Assembly (NCBI RefSeq): GCF_900110645.1
Contig: NZ_FOFB01000008.1
Location: 163,454-227,453, forward strand
Length of the DNA stretch: 64,000 nucleotides
DNA from: Neolewinella agarilytica
GTDB lineage: Bacteria > Bacteroidota > Bacteroidia > Chitinophagales > Saprospiraceae
Direction: 5' to 3'
Every line of letters begins with the position of its first letter. The stretch's first letter is position 1. The notes below the pieces were generated by a model, which was not told the DNA's origin, ran no database searches, and saw only the letters and a program-made list of their open reading frames with translations. Shown one piece after another: positions 1 to 8,227 of the stretch. The translations under genes were made by a program, and so were the position numbers.

Positions 1-2
1 AC

Positions 3-1352
3 TTCGGCACCTACGAAGCCGCCCGGCCCAACATTCACATCCCCCGCAATGAGGTGGTGGAGTTGACTTCCTCGTTGGCCCTCCATCCACAGCTACAACC
101 CTTGCAGGGGCTTTGGAACGACGGTGAAATGCGCGTAGTCCAAAACGTTGGTTATCCGCAGCAGAGTCTGAGTCACTTCCGCTCTTCAGACATCTGGGCG
201 TCTACTTCAGACACCGAAGAAGTCGTTACCAGTGGCATCCTCGGTCGTTACCTGAACAACCAATATCCGGACTTCCTGAGTAACCCTCCGGAGACTCCGC
301 CAGCCATTCAGATTGGTGGCCCGGGCAATCTCTTGTTCAATAACGCCGACGACTTCAACTACGCGATCTCTACGGAGAACCCTACCCAACTGTACAACAT
401 CGCCCGTACTGGCCAACTCTACGATGTAGAGGATGTACCGGACTGTACCTACGGTGAGCAGCTCGGTTACCTGCGGGCGGTGGCGAATACTACCTTCCGC
501 TACGCCGGTGTACTGGCGCAAGCCTATGACGAGGGCGCGAATACCGCTGAATACGCCAATGACCGCCTTGGGGATCAACTTGCACTCGTTGCCAGAATGC
601 TACGCGGAGGACTCAAAACCCGCCTCTTTGTAGTGGAACTCGACGGCTTCGACACGCACGCCAACCAGCCTGATGCACACGCTGCACTGATGAACAGCGT
701 GGGTGTAAACGTAAAGGCCTTCTTCGAAGACCTCAAGACTGGTGCCATTGACGATCGGGTACTGGCCATGACCTTCAGTGAATTCGGTCGCCGGATTTAC
801 CAAAACGGTTCTACCGGAACGGATCACGGTGCCGCAGCACCGATGATGCTCTTTGGCAAGGGCCTCAACGGCAATGGTACGACCGGCGGACTGGCCGATA
901 TGCACGACGTTGACGACGCCTTCAACATGAAGCAAAAGGTAGACTTCCGCTCCGTCTACGCCACCGTACTCAGCAATTGGCTGTGTATCGATGGTGACCT
1001 GGTGGACAACCTTATGGGGCAATCCTTCGCCCGCATGGATGACCTCGGTCTCTTCTGCCAGGGAACGGTTAGTGATAATAACCCTCGCGCCGCCAGCCTC
1101 GGTATGCGCGCCTATCTGAGTGGAGGCGAAGTCATCATCGATTATACCCTTCCCTCCACAGCTAACGTCGGCATCCACTTCTTTGACGTGGCTGGCCGCA
1201 AACTGAGCTCTCCCTTCCGGGGCCAGCGCAGCGCTGGCGAGAACAGTCAACGCTTCAGCCTCAACAATATTGGCTGGGCCTCCGGCGTCTACGTCGTCAG
1301 CCTCGAAGTGAACGGTCGGATGTATAGCCGGAAGTTGGGGATGTTTAGGTAA
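3..1352 (+). CDS. DUF1501 family secreted protein with T9SS sorting domain (5' truncated)
   Basis: The frame is already open at the window edge, so the true start lies upstream; the first in-frame Met (base 54) is internal. The visible part carries the DUF1501 signature: an AARPN segment, then VVQNVGYPQQSLSHFRSSDIW, and further on the metal-site-like blocks ELDGFDTHANQ and FSEFGRR...GTDHGAA. DUF1501 belongs to the alkaline-phosphatase/sulfatase-like fold and is usually encoded beside a DUF1800 protein, which would lie left of this window. The last ~80 residues (IHFFDVAGRKL ... GVYVVSLEVNGRMYSRKLGMFR) form a C-terminal sorting domain of the T9SS type, so the protein is probably exported across the outer membrane and either anchored or released. 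The exact enzymatic activity is not known. Confidence 0.85.
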   Translation, partial: FGTYEAARPNIHIPRNEVVELTSSLALHPQLQPLQGLWNDGEMRVVQNVGYPQQSLSHFRSSDIWASTSDTEEVVTSGILGRYLNNQYPDFLSNPPETPPAIQIGGPGNLLFNNADDFNYAISTENPTQLYNIARTGQLYDVEDVPDCTYGEQLGYLRAVANTTFRYAGVLAQAYDEGANTAEYANDRLGDQLALVARMLRGGLKTRLFVVELDGFDTHANQPDAHAALMNSVGVNVKAFFEDLKTGAIDDRVLAMTFSEFGRRIYQNGSTGTDHGAAAPMMLFGKGLNGNGTTGGLADMHDVDDAFNMKQKVDFRSVYATVLSNWLCIDGDLVDNLMGQSFARMDDLGLFCQGTVSDNNPRAASLGMRAYLSGGEVIIDYTLPSTANVGIHFFDVAGRKLSSPFRGQRSAGENSQRFSLNNIGWASGVYVVSLEVNGRMYSRKLGMFR

Positions 1353-1357
1353 GCTGT

Positions 1358-1467
1358 ACCCCCGGCTTCAGCCGGAGGGTGTGAGCCAATTAGGTCATCG
1401 CACGTTCCGCGTGCGAGAAGACAGATACCTTTAGATTCGGCATCTCCTGATCGGGGGGGTGCCGAAT
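1358..1467 (+). terminator. Three hairpins in a row after the DUF1501 gene
   Basis: Three inverted repeats follow the stop codon. The first is at 1358-1380 (ACCCCCGGCT / AGCCGGAGGGT). The second is at 1398-1416 (TCGCACG / CGTGCGA). The third is at 1435-1467 (ATTCGGCA / TGCCGAAT) and is followed by TTTTAGTTTT. The last resembles a rho-independent terminator for the + strand gene. Its right arm ends one base before the stop codon of the opposing gene. Confidence 0.55.
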
Positions 1468-1468
1468 T

Positions 1469-2053
1469 TTAGTTTTCAGAAACAGGTGGTAAATCATACC
1501 GATATTCGCGGTATTCATCCAAATTTTCCGGAAACTGAATGCCTAGCTCATAGGCAATGTTTACAATCGTAATGATATCCTTGTGGAGGTTAAAATACTC
1601 GGGCTCTCCGGGTAGTGGGGCTCCTTGGTCAGCACTTAGTTCAGGGCCTTTATAATATGGATCACTTACTTCAAGCGTCCTTAGATTTTGGCCGTTTTTA
1701 AAATAATAGAAGCTAAAGGACTCGTCTGAGTCACCAAATACTCCCTGGAACATTTCATTTTCTCCACCGAAGCTATCAATCTGAGCCAGCTTATTATGTC
1801 GTCGTTGATGCATCATAAAGTGATATAAAGTGTATCCCCAATTGTCAATTATAATACTCCATTCGTTATTCCGGCAAATAAAGACGGTATTTAGGATTGT
1901 GGATTCGTTCCCATTTTTTTGGACGTTAAGCAAACCACATTGTTCAAGAACAGCCTCATCGGGTAAACAACTGATATCCTTTATGGCAGCAAAGAATGGC
2001 ATGCTCGGAAAGCAACGGCCATTGTCAAGTCGGCTAATAAACTGGTGCATGTG
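1469..2053 (-). CDS. AT-rich orphan protein of unknown function
   Basis: I do not recognise this ~194-residue protein. I place the start at the Met of MHQFISRL (base 2053), because the longer reading from 2122 would overlap the end of the adenine deaminase gene by 44 bases. It has no signal peptide or membrane segment. The middle is rich in aromatic and acidic residues (NNEWSIIIDNWGYTLYHF, FSFYYFKNGQNLRTLEV) and the C-terminus is acidic (EYREYRYDLPPVSEN). The base composition is clearly richer in A+T than its neighbours, and codon use differs too, suggesting acquisition by transfer. Its size, composition and solitary position would fit a cytosolic immunity-type protein, but no toxin partner is visible. 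Function unknown. Confidence 0.55.
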   Translation of the reverse strand, partial: HMHQFISRLDNGRCFPSMPFFAAIKDISCLPDEAVLEQCGLLNVQKNGNESTILNTVFICRNNEWSIIIDNWGYTLYHFMMHQRRHNKLAQIDSFGGENEMFQGVFGDSDESFSFYYFKNGQNLRTLEVSDPYYKGPELSADQGAPLPGEPEYFNLHKDIITIVNIAYELGIQFPENLDEYREYRYDLPPVSEN

Positions 2054-2078
2054 AAATGAGTTAATTACGAGCGAGCCG

Positions 2079-3776
2079 TTACCCTTCCCACAGGTCAACG
2101 AGAGAAAAACTCTCCCCATCAAACAAGCCCTTATCCCCCAGCTTAAGCGAGGGAATAACGAGCAGCGCCAGGAAAGACAGTGTCATGAACGGAGAGTTGA
2201 GCCCACAGCGGAGCTTGCGGCGGGCGAAGCCCGACAGTTCGGCGTAGCGGGCGGCCACCTTGGGGCCGCTGTCATCGCTCATGATTCCGGCGACGGGCAA
2301 GGGTAATACTTCCAGGTACTCATCGCGGCCGGCGGCGACACCGCCGCCTTCGGCAATGATGGCGTTGGCAACCCGGCACATGGCTTCATCGTCTACGCCC
2401 ACCACAACGATGTTGTGACTGTCGTGAGCAACGGAACTGGCGATAGCCCCACGCTGTAGCTTCATCCCCGTGACAAATCCGACGGCTGGCGAGCTATCTT
2501 CATAGCGATTGATGACGGCGATCTTGAGCAGATCTCTACCGGGTTCAGAGACCGGCCGACCGGCTTCATCCAGGACGGGAGCGAGGATTTGTTTGCCCGT
2601 AACCAGTTCCCCGTCGAAGACTTCGATGACGCGCATCTTCCCGCCCTCCGGGCCGGGGGCGACGGCAAAGTCCGCCGGCGTTTTAGGCGAGCAGTTAAAG
2701 CGGTTGGGTGGTTCTTCGCGGGTGCCATCGTTGATGGGCTCTCCGAGGTTGTGATGACCGGCTTCGGCAACGAGCTGGCCCTTGATGTAGGTCGCGTAAA
2801 CGGCCATGAAGCGGAGGTCATCGACGAGGATGAAGTCCGCCCGGTCTCCAACTCTTAGCTTACCGATGTCCAATCCGTAGTGCTCGACGGGGTTGCGGCA
2901 GGCAATGCTGAGTACGTCGAAGACGTCGTGGCCGTCGCGGATGGCCCGCATGACGAGCTGGTTGATGTGTCCGGCCATGAGGTCATCCGGATGGCTGTCG
3001 TCGGTGCAGAACATGATACGATCCGGGAACTCATCGATGAGCTCGTGCAGGGCAGCGTAGTTCTTCGCGGCGGAGCCTTCACGGATGAGGATCTTCATCC
3101 CGGCATCGAGTTTGTCGCGGGCTTCACCAGCGGAGGTGCACTCATGGTCGGTGGTGATACCGGCGCGGGCATAGGCGGCGGCTTCTTCGCCGCGCAGGCC
3201 GGGGGCATGACCGTCCACGGCTTTACCCCGTTCGATGGCGGCGGAGATCTTAGCCAGCATCTCCAGGTCGCCGTGCAGCACGGCGGGGTAGTTCATTACT
3301 TCACTGAGATAGAGAATATCATCGCGCTCCAACAGGGTGACGATTTCTTTGATACCGAGCGTAGCGCCGGCCGTTTCAAAGCTGGTGGCTGGCACACAAC
3401 TCGGAGCACCGAAGTTGATACTCAGAGGAGTTTTAGCGGCGTTTTCGAGCATATATTCCACCCCGGCAATGCCGAGCACGTTAGCAATTTCATGGGGGTC
3501 CGAGACGGTGGCTACCGTGCCGTGGGTCACGGCCAGTTTGGCAAACTCCACCGGCAGGAGCATGGAGCTTTCGATGTGGACGTGGGCGTCTACAAATCCA
3601 GGGAGAATGTAGTGTCCCCGCTTATCGCGGGAAGGGTCTTTTTCGATGTTCTCGATATAGCCTTCGTCATTAACGGTAATGATGGCACCATAAATGGTGC
3701 GGGTATCGAGGTCTACTAACCGGCCTTTGATTTGCTGCATGTGATTGGGAACGGAGGAGAGAAGACGGGGGTTCAA
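2079..3776 (-). CDS. ade: Adenine deaminase
   Basis: Converts adenine to hypoxanthine plus ammonia in purine salvage. It is a cytosolic metal-dependent amidohydrolase. The metal-binding signature DAHVHIESS lies near residue 65, followed by HGTVATVSDPHEIANV, GHAPGL, the TDHECTSAGEA block and CTDDSHPDDL. The C-terminal half has the Ade-specific region ending FMTLSFLALLVIPSLKLGDKG. The length (565 residues; 554 from the second Met, MQQIKGRL at base 3743) fits the family. The second Met is a plausible real start, since the extra N-terminus is not typical. It is followed, after a 44-base gap holding a dispersed repeat, by the end of the WcaJ-type gene on the same strand, but probably belongs to a separate unit. 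Confidence 0.93.
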   Translation of the reverse strand: MNPRLLSSVPNHMQQIKGRLVDLDTRTIYGAIITVNDEGYIENIEKDPSRDKRGHYILPGFVDAHVHIESSMLLPVEFAKLAVTHGTVATVSDPHEIANVLGIAGVEYMLENAAKTPLSINFGAPSCVPATSFETAGATLGIKEIVTLLERDDILYLSEVMNYPAVLHGDLEMLAKISAAIERGKAVDGHAPGLRGEEAAAYARAGITTDHECTSAGEARDKLDAGMKILIREGSAAKNYAALHELIDEFPDRIMFCTDDSHPDDLMAGHINQLVMRAIRDGHDVFDVLSIACRNPVEHYGLDIGKLRVGDRADFILVDDLRFMAVYATYIKGQLVAEAGHHNLGEPINDGTREEPPNRFNCSPKTPADFAVAPGPEGGKMRVIEVFDGELVTGKQILAPVLDEAGRPVSEPGRDLLKIAVINRYEDSSPAVGFVTGMKLQRGAIASSVAHDSHNIVVVGVDDEAMCRVANAIIAEGGGVAAGRDEYLEVLPLPVAGIMSDDSGPKVAARYAELSGFARRKLRCGLNSPFMTLSFLALLVIPSLKLGDKGLFDGESFSLVDLWEG

Positions 3777-3801
3777 ATTATGGCTCCTAAAACTTCCCCC
3801 T

Positions 3802-3818
3802 GCACCTGCGCCCGCGCC
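3802..3818 (+). repeat. Dispersed 17-bp word, exact copy (1)
   Basis: Exact match to GCACCTGCGNCNGCGCC (NCN = CCC). It lies in the 44-base gap between ade and the WcaJ-type gene, two bases beyond the stop codon of the latter. On that gene's strand it reads GGCGC...GGTGC. Confidence 0.85.
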
Positions 3819-3820
3819 CT

Positions 3821-5284
3821 CTATTTACCTTTGCCCTGAAGCAATACCACCACGGTATAGAAGAGAATCTTGAAGTCCAGCCCCAATGATCGGTTCTCGA
3901 TGTAGAGAATATCGAATTTCAGTCGCTGGATCATCTCATCGACGTTGCTGGCGTAGCCGTATTTTACTTGCCCCCAGCTGGTGATGCCCGGGCGAACTTT
4001 CAACAGATGCCGATAATGCGGTGCCCGCGCGCTGATGAGATCAATGTAATGTTTTCGTTCAGGGCGAGGACCGACGAGGGACATCTCCCCCCGCAGTACG
4101 TTCCAGAATTGCGGTAATTCATCCAGCCGCCATTTACGCATTACGGCCCCCCAGGGGGTGCAGCGATCATCAGTGTCACTACTCAGTTGAGGGCCTCCCG
4201 CTTCTGCGTCGAGATACATCGAGCGAAACTTGATGATATTAAAGGGCTGTCCGTTAAGGCCGATTCTTTCCTGCTGATAAAAAACGGGCCCCTCACTGGA
4301 AAGCCTGACCCGAATAGCGATATAAGCCAATAAGGGGCTCAGCAAAACGAGCATGATGGCCGAGACAAGCAGGTCAATTACCCGCTTCAGGAAGCGTTGC
4401 CAACGTGGCATCATCTCCTGCCTGATCTCGATGAGAACGGCTCCGAAAACGTGGTCCATCTTTACGGAGCCGAGCATGATGTCGTACATGTCGGGGATGA
4501 TCTTGACGAGCACTTTCTCCTCATAGGCAGAGAGGACATTGAGCAGCTCCCGCAGTCGGTTATGCTGACTGGTTTCGATGGCGATGATGACTTCTTCGAC
4601 GTTGTGGGTTTCAATGACTTCGGCCAGTTTTTTAAGATTTCCGAGTAAAGGCAGGCTTCTACTCAGCAGCGGCGGCGCAGAGCGCCGCGAATCAACAAAG
4701 CCCACAAAACGATACCCCAGCCCCTTCGGCTGATCACAAATTTCCTGATGGAGGTTGACGGCCGCTTCGCTACCACCGATGATGAGGGTGTTGAAGCTAA
4801 TCTCCCCCGCTTTGAGTCTTCTGCTCGCCCGGGTCAGGAGGACCATTCGGAAAAGGGCTGTAATGGAGAAGTGGAGGCCCAGCAGCGTCAGAAAATTCTG
4901 GTAGTAGTCATGATAATCTCCCGCAGCATCATCGAGCAGAATGGCGAAGAATAACAGCAGGACACCACCCGTGGAAAGCAGCAGTGTGTGGGCCAGCGTG
5001 CTGAGGCGGCTGAGACGATAAATGTCGCGATACTGATCGAAAAGGGCGTAGCCCAAAACCCAGCCGAGGGGAATGATGATACTGCCCCAGAAATAGTTGA
5101 TATCGGTCAGGCTTTCGGGCGTAACGATATTGCCTTCCTTCCCGCTGCGAGCGAGGAAGAAGACCGTCCAGGCCAGCCAGGCAGCCAGAAAATCAGCCAC
5201 CACATACACCCTCCGGTCGCGGCGGCGACGGCGGGCCGTGTCTGGCCGAAGGCCGGGAGGTTGATTTGGTACGGTTTGGGTCAA
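3821..5284 (-). CDS. WcaJ/WbaP-type undecaprenyl-phosphate sugar phosphotransferase
   Basis: Predicted to transfer a sugar-1-phosphate from a UDP-sugar to undecaprenyl phosphate, the first membrane step of exopolysaccharide or capsule synthesis. The N-terminal ~150 residues hold several hydrophobic helices. A CoA-binding-like Rossmann segment follows (NTLIIGGSEAAVNLH). From about residue 296 comes the catalytic bacterial sugar transferase domain, with KRVIDLLVSAIML, IKFRSMYLDAE, MRKWRLDELPQFWNVLRGEMSLVGPRPE and VRPGITSWGQVKYG. Length (487) is normal for the polyprenyl glycosylphosphotransferase family. It is the last gene of a three-gene minus-strand operon, starting 3 bases after the lipoprotein gene. 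No glycosyltransferases are adjacent, so the polymer cannot be named. Confidence 0.9.
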   Translation of the reverse strand: MTQTVPNQPPGLRPDTARRRRRDRRVYVVADFLAAWLAWTVFFLARSGKEGNIVTPESLTDINYFWGSIIIPLGWVLGYALFDQYRDIYRLSRLSTLAHTLLLSTGGVLLLFFAILLDDAAGDYHDYYQNFLTLLGLHFSITALFRMVLLTRASRRLKAGEISFNTLIIGGSEAAVNLHQEICDQPKGLGYRFVGFVDSRRSAPPLLSRSLPLLGNLKKLAEVIETHNVEEVIIAIETSQHNRLRELLNVLSAYEEKVLVKIIPDMYDIMLGSVKMDHVFGAVLIEIRQEMMPRWQRFLKRVIDLLVSAIMLVLLSPLLAYIAIRVRLSSEGPVFYQQERIGLNGQPFNIIKFRSMYLDAEAGGPQLSSDTDDRCTPWGAVMRKWRLDELPQFWNVLRGEMSLVGPRPERKHYIDLISARAPHYRHLLKVRPGITSWGQVKYGYASNVDEMIQRLKFDILYIENRSLGLDFKILFYTVVVLLQGKGK

Positions 5285-5287
5285 GCG

Positions 5288-6136
5288 CTAAAAGTAAAGC
5301 AGTTTAATATTGTCGAGATAGACTTCTGCCTCCGTTTCATCAGGCGGCAGCAAAGCCGATAGGATCAGTTGAAATTCATCGAGGTTGGCCAATACAATTA
5401 CTTCACTCAGGTTGAAGTAGATTTTCGTCCATTCATTCCGCGGGGAAAATCCGGGGTCAAAGACCCGGACGTTTTCAATTCCCCGGTTACCCGTTACGCC
5501 CCAAACCACCGGTGCTTCGCTCCGGAAATCGAGTTCGAGCCAAACGTAGGGCCGAACGTCAATCAGGCCCTGCAGTTGCTGAAAGGTGGCCAGCTCAATG
5601 AGCGGCTCATCTTCATTAAGACGGAGACGACCACTAAAGCTTCCACTTCTTACGACATCCTCAACCCGCGTAAACGTGGCCTCGCCGACCACCACTTCGG
5701 TAAATGCCCGGTTAGTGCCAAGCTCAAAGTCTTCAAAAACAGCTGTCTTAACGTCGGAACGGTAAGTGATGGGCAGTACTCCAAGATCAATGACTTCACC
5801 TGGCACCAGGTCCAGCGTCCGGGTAACCGGAGTGTAGAAATCATACACGTCCGGAGTAGCGCTGATCCCATTTTGCCGTATGCCGGCTTCCAGACGGATA
5901 TTCTGACTACCAAGGGCATTAATCGGGATTCGGGCCGGAAGGGGGAAAGCCCCGATGAAGGAGTTATCATCATCGAAGAAAGCCCAAACCTCGGTTATGT
6001 TCGTAGTCTCAGGTCCGTTCCCGGCAACCGTAAAGTTGAAATCTTCCACCAGGACGAAGGCCGGAGCCACCTCCAGGTCCGGCGGGCAGCCGGTCAGAAA
6101 AATCAAAGCGGCCAGAAGAAAAAAGAGCTGTTTCAT
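5288..6136 (-). CDS. Lipoprotein of unknown function
   Basis: The N-terminus MKQLFFLLAALIFLTGC is a lipoprotein signal peptide with lipobox LTGC and Cys17. The following acidic/hydrophobic stretch gives no recognised family. The first half alternates beta-strand-like segments (VWAFFDDDNSFIGAFPLPARIPI). The second half (FEDFELGTNR ... SGRLRLNEDEPLIEL ... VYLDNIKLLYF) has the look of a jelly-roll, carbohydrate-binding-like domain ending in the usual YLDNIKL strand. It is probably attached to the outer membrane. Its place between a Gfo/Idh oxidoreductase and a WcaJ-type transferase, with gaps of 33 and 3 bases, suggests a role linked to surface polysaccharide, which is inference only. Confidence 0.75.
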   Translation of the reverse strand: MKQLFFLLAALIFLTGCPPDLEVAPAFVLVEDFNFTVAGNGPETTNITEVWAFFDDDNSFIGAFPLPARIPINALGSQNIRLEAGIRQNGISATPDVYDFYTPVTRTLDLVPGEVIDLGVLPITYRSDVKTAVFEDFELGTNRAFTEVVVGEATFTRVEDVVRSGSFSGRLRLNEDEPLIELATFQQLQGLIDVRPYVWLELDFRSEAPVVWGVTGNRGIENVRVFDPGFSPRNEWTKIYFNLSEVIVLANLDEFQLILSALLPPDETEAEVYLDNIKLLYF

Positions 6137-6169
6137 TTAGTGTTTTTGAGCGAAGGCAGGGTAACAAGC

Positions 6170-7174
6170 TCACACCGTGGGCTGGGGCAACTTCCGCTGG
6201 TTATCGTTCACCGCTTCCATAATACGATGTGCTAAGGCTAACGCACGATAACCGTCTTCGATGCTGACGGCAGCGGGTTTTCCGTTGGTTATGCTGTCCG
6301 CAAGACTTTCCAGCTCCATCTGAATCGCATTAACGGGGCCGCTATCGGGCTGATCGACGTGAATAATGCGTTTGCCCTTCGGGGTATCCAGGGGGAATTG
6401 CTGTCCAACGGCCGGTATATCCTTTGAGTTCTGCTCAAATAGGCGGACGACCTGGCTTTCCTTCTCCAGCAAATCGAGGCTGATGTAAGCGTCGGGTTGG
6501 AAGAGGCGCACTTTGCGCATATTCTTCAGGCTGATGCGGGAGGCGGTGAGGTTCGCTACGGCTCCGCCCTTAAATTCGATGCGGGCGTTGACGATGTCGG
6601 GTTGATCGCTCAGGACGGCCACGCCGCTGGCGCGCACATCGGCCACTTCATCGTCGGCCAGCTTCAGGATGATGTCCAGGTCGTGGATCATAAGATCAAG
6701 CACAACGCTGACGTCTACCCCGCGCGGGTTGAACATGGCTAAACGATGGGCTTCAATGAAGTAGGGCTTTACCGTCAGATCACCCAGGGCGAGCAGGGCG
6801 GGGTTAAAGCGCTCTACGTGGCCAACCTGCACCAGCTTGCGGGTTTTACGGCTGAGCTCAATGAGTTCTTTGGCTTCCTCCAGCGTTTCCGTAAGGGGTT
6901 TTTCGACGAAGACGTGGCAGCCCCCCAACAGTGCCTGCTTCACCAGCGCGAAGTGGGTGGGCGTTGGGGTGACGACATCGACGACATCGCTGGCGGCGAT
7001 CAGTTCTTCCGGGCTGTCGTAAGCCTTCACGTTAAACTCGGCCGCTACGTGGCGGGCCATGTCAGTATCGGCGTCGTAGAAGCCGATCAGATCGTAGTGC
7101 GCCCTGGCCAGGCGAATGCACTTGAGGTGAATTTTACCGAGGTGGCCGACCCCGAGGAGACCCATTTTTAGCAT
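6170..7174 (-). CDS. Gfo/Idh/MocA family NAD(P)-dependent oxidoreductase
   Basis: A cytosolic sugar or sugar-nucleotide dehydrogenase by family. The N-terminal Rossmann fold has GLLGVGHLGKIH (GxGxxG, residues 5-16), then DVVDVVTPTPTHF and the family-defining VEKPLT block. The C-terminal alpha/beta domain includes ARIEFKGGAVANLTASRIS. Length (334) is typical. Homologues beside polysaccharide genes often act on UDP-sugars. Here the gene heads the operon with the lipoprotein and WcaJ-type gene, which supports a role in envelope sugar metabolism. The substrate cannot be read from the sequence. A TACCTTTG promoter-like element lies only a few bases before the start codon, so the transcript may be nearly leaderless, or the Met at codon 4 is used. 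Confidence 0.88.
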   Translation of the reverse strand: MLKMGLLGVGHLGKIHLKCIRLARAHYDLIGFYDADTDMARHVAAEFNVKAYDSPEELIAASDVVDVVTPTPTHFALVKQALLGGCHVFVEKPLTETLEEAKELIELSRKTRKLVQVGHVERFNPALLALGDLTVKPYFIEAHRLAMFNPRGVDVSVVLDLMIHDLDIILKLADDEVADVRASGVAVLSDQPDIVNARIEFKGGAVANLTASRISLKNMRKVRLFQPDAYISLDLLEKESQVVRLFEQNSKDIPAVGQQFPLDTPKGKRIIHVDQPDSGPVNAIQMELESLADSITNGKPAAVSIEDGYRALALAHRIMEAVNDNQRKLPQPTV

Positions 7175-7220
7175 TAGACAAAGGTAGGAATTCTCGATTT
7201 GCTGCGCAGTACTTCGTGCT

Positions 7221-7248
7221 CTTGATTCTCGATATTTGATATTAGATT
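7221..7248 (+). repeat. Degenerate 7-bp tandem array before the DJ-1-like gene
   Basis: Four successive heptamers, CTTGATT, CTCGATA, TTTGATA and TTAGATT, end six bases before the start codon at 7255. It resembles the 8-bp-period arrays found elsewhere in this window. Confidence 0.5.
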
Positions 7249-7254
7249 TACGCC

Positions 7255-8004
7255 ATGCGTAACCTTTTACCGTTTGTCCTGCTCTTTACCTTTGCTTGCT
7301 CCTCAGAAGAGCCTTCATCCCACCTGCGCCCCGTCGCCCAAACAACGGAAGAAGTACCGGATTTCAGCGATCCCAACGAAGAAGTCTACAACGTGGCGCT
7401 GCTCATTATGGACGGCGTCTACAATACCGAACTGACGGCGCCCTATGACATTTTTCAGCACACGATTTTTCGCGACGGTATCCGGCCGATGAAGACCTTC
7501 ACCGTGGCCGCGAATCGCGAACCGGTAACGACTTTCGAAGGGATGCGAATCCTGCCCGACCTGGGCTATGAGACTGATAAATTGCCGCGTATCGACATCC
7601 TCGTGGTGCCGAGCGCGGAGCACCACCTGGACAGTGATCTGGAAAATGAAGCACTGCTCGATTTTGTCCGCAAAGTAGATGAGCAGGCTACCTTCGTTAC
7701 CAGTCATTGCGACGGCGCCTTCGTGCTGGCCAAAGCGGGTCTGCTGGACGGGCATGTGTCTACCACTTTCCCGTCCGACATCGATAAAATGCGGGAAATG
7801 TTCCCCGAGCTGGACATTCGCAAAGACGTGCTTTTCGTACACGACGGCAAGTACATCACGAGTGCTGGCGGAGCGAAGTCCTTCGAGGCCGCACTCTACC
7901 TCGCCGAGCACCTCTATGGCGACAGCATCGCCCGCTCACTGGCTGGCGGGCTGGTGATTGACTGGGAGTTGGAGCAAGTACCGCACTTAGTGGTAGGGGA
8001 GTAA
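7255..8004 (+). CDS. DJ-1/PfpI family lipoprotein
   Basis: A class I glutamine-amidotransferase-like domain on a lipoprotein. The N-terminus is a short signal peptide with lipobox FACS (Cys15), so it is predicted to be anchored in the envelope. The DJ-1/PfpI fold starts at VALLIMDGVYNTELTAPYDIF. The nucleophile elbow is FVTSHCDGAF with Cys152. IDILVVPSAEHH and YITSAGGAKSFEAALYLAEHL match the family as found in the N-terminal half of GATase1-like AraC regulators. No DNA-binding domain follows. The activity (hydrolase, glyoxalase or binding only) cannot be told from the sequence. Residues 23-28 (HLRPVA) are encoded by a degenerate copy of the dispersed 17-bp word. Confidence 0.85.
   Translation: MRNLLPFVLLFTFACSSEEPSSHLRPVAQTTEEVPDFSDPNEEVYNVALLIMDGVYNTELTAPYDIFQHTIFRDGIRPMKTFTVAANREPVTTFEGMRILPDLGYETDKLPRIDILVVPSAEHHLDSDLENEALLDFVRKVDEQATFVTSHCDGAFVLAKAGLLDGHVSTTFPSDIDKMREMFPELDIRKDVLFVHDGKYITSAGGAKSFEAALYLAEHLYGDSIARSLAGGLVIDWELEQVPHLVVGE
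7321..7338 (+). repeat. Dispersed 17-bp word, weak copy
   Basis: CACCTGCGCCCCGTCGCC, followed by CAAA. It matches the left half of the word and its CAAA flank but has an extra base and a changed right half. It is in frame in the lipoprotein's N-terminal region. Confidence 0.35.
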
Positions 8005-8049
8005 GGGAGTAAGGGAGTAAAGGGAGAAAGGGGAAAAAGGAAAAAAGGG
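7996..8049 (+). repeat. 8-bp-period array spanning the stop codon of the DJ-1-like gene
   Basis: Units GGGGAGTAA, GGGAGTAA, GGGAGTAAA and GGGAGAAA decay into poly-A/G. The first unit contains the TAA stop of the DJ-1-like gene. This is the same gene-end placement seen for the other octamer arrays. Confidence 0.7.
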
Positions 8050-8113
8050 GGGACGTGGATTGATAGGAGCTTGATTTTGCGCCAGACACAGTTCAGTTAA
8101 CACTCCCCAAAAC

Positions 8114-8151
8114 AAGAGGAGCAGACTGCAACGCGGCAATCTGCTCCTCTT
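8114..8151. terminator. Perfect 12-bp hairpin between convergent genes
   Basis: AAGAGGAGCAGA and its exact complement TCTGCTCCTCTT are separated by 14 bases, between the DJ-1-like gene (+) and the YceI gene (-). It is a likely bidirectional terminator, although the T tract is poor. Confidence 0.6.
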
Positions 8152-8167
8152 AAAGTATTCTCGTATC

Positions 8168-8227
8168 CTGCAACTTGGATCAGCCTGCAAGCCGGAATCT
8201 GCAACCTGTAATCTGCAACCTGCAGGT
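8168..8227. repeat. 7-bp-period array before the end of the YceI gene
   Basis: Heptamers such as CTGCAAG, CTGCAAC, CTGTAAT, CTGCAAC and CTGCAGG run up to and touch the stop codon of the YceI-family gene on the opposite strand. It is another gene-end tandem array with its own unit. Confidence 0.55.

Noticed and set aside
8..25. GCACCTACGAAGCCGCCC at the left edge
   Set aside because: It looks like the 17-bp word only in the first half; the residues (GTYEAARP) are the conserved DUF1501 motif.
5369..6235. A 288-residue open frame on the plus strand
   Set aside because: It runs antisense to the lipoprotein gene, has no family features, and the lipoprotein on the minus strand has a proper signal peptide and operon context.
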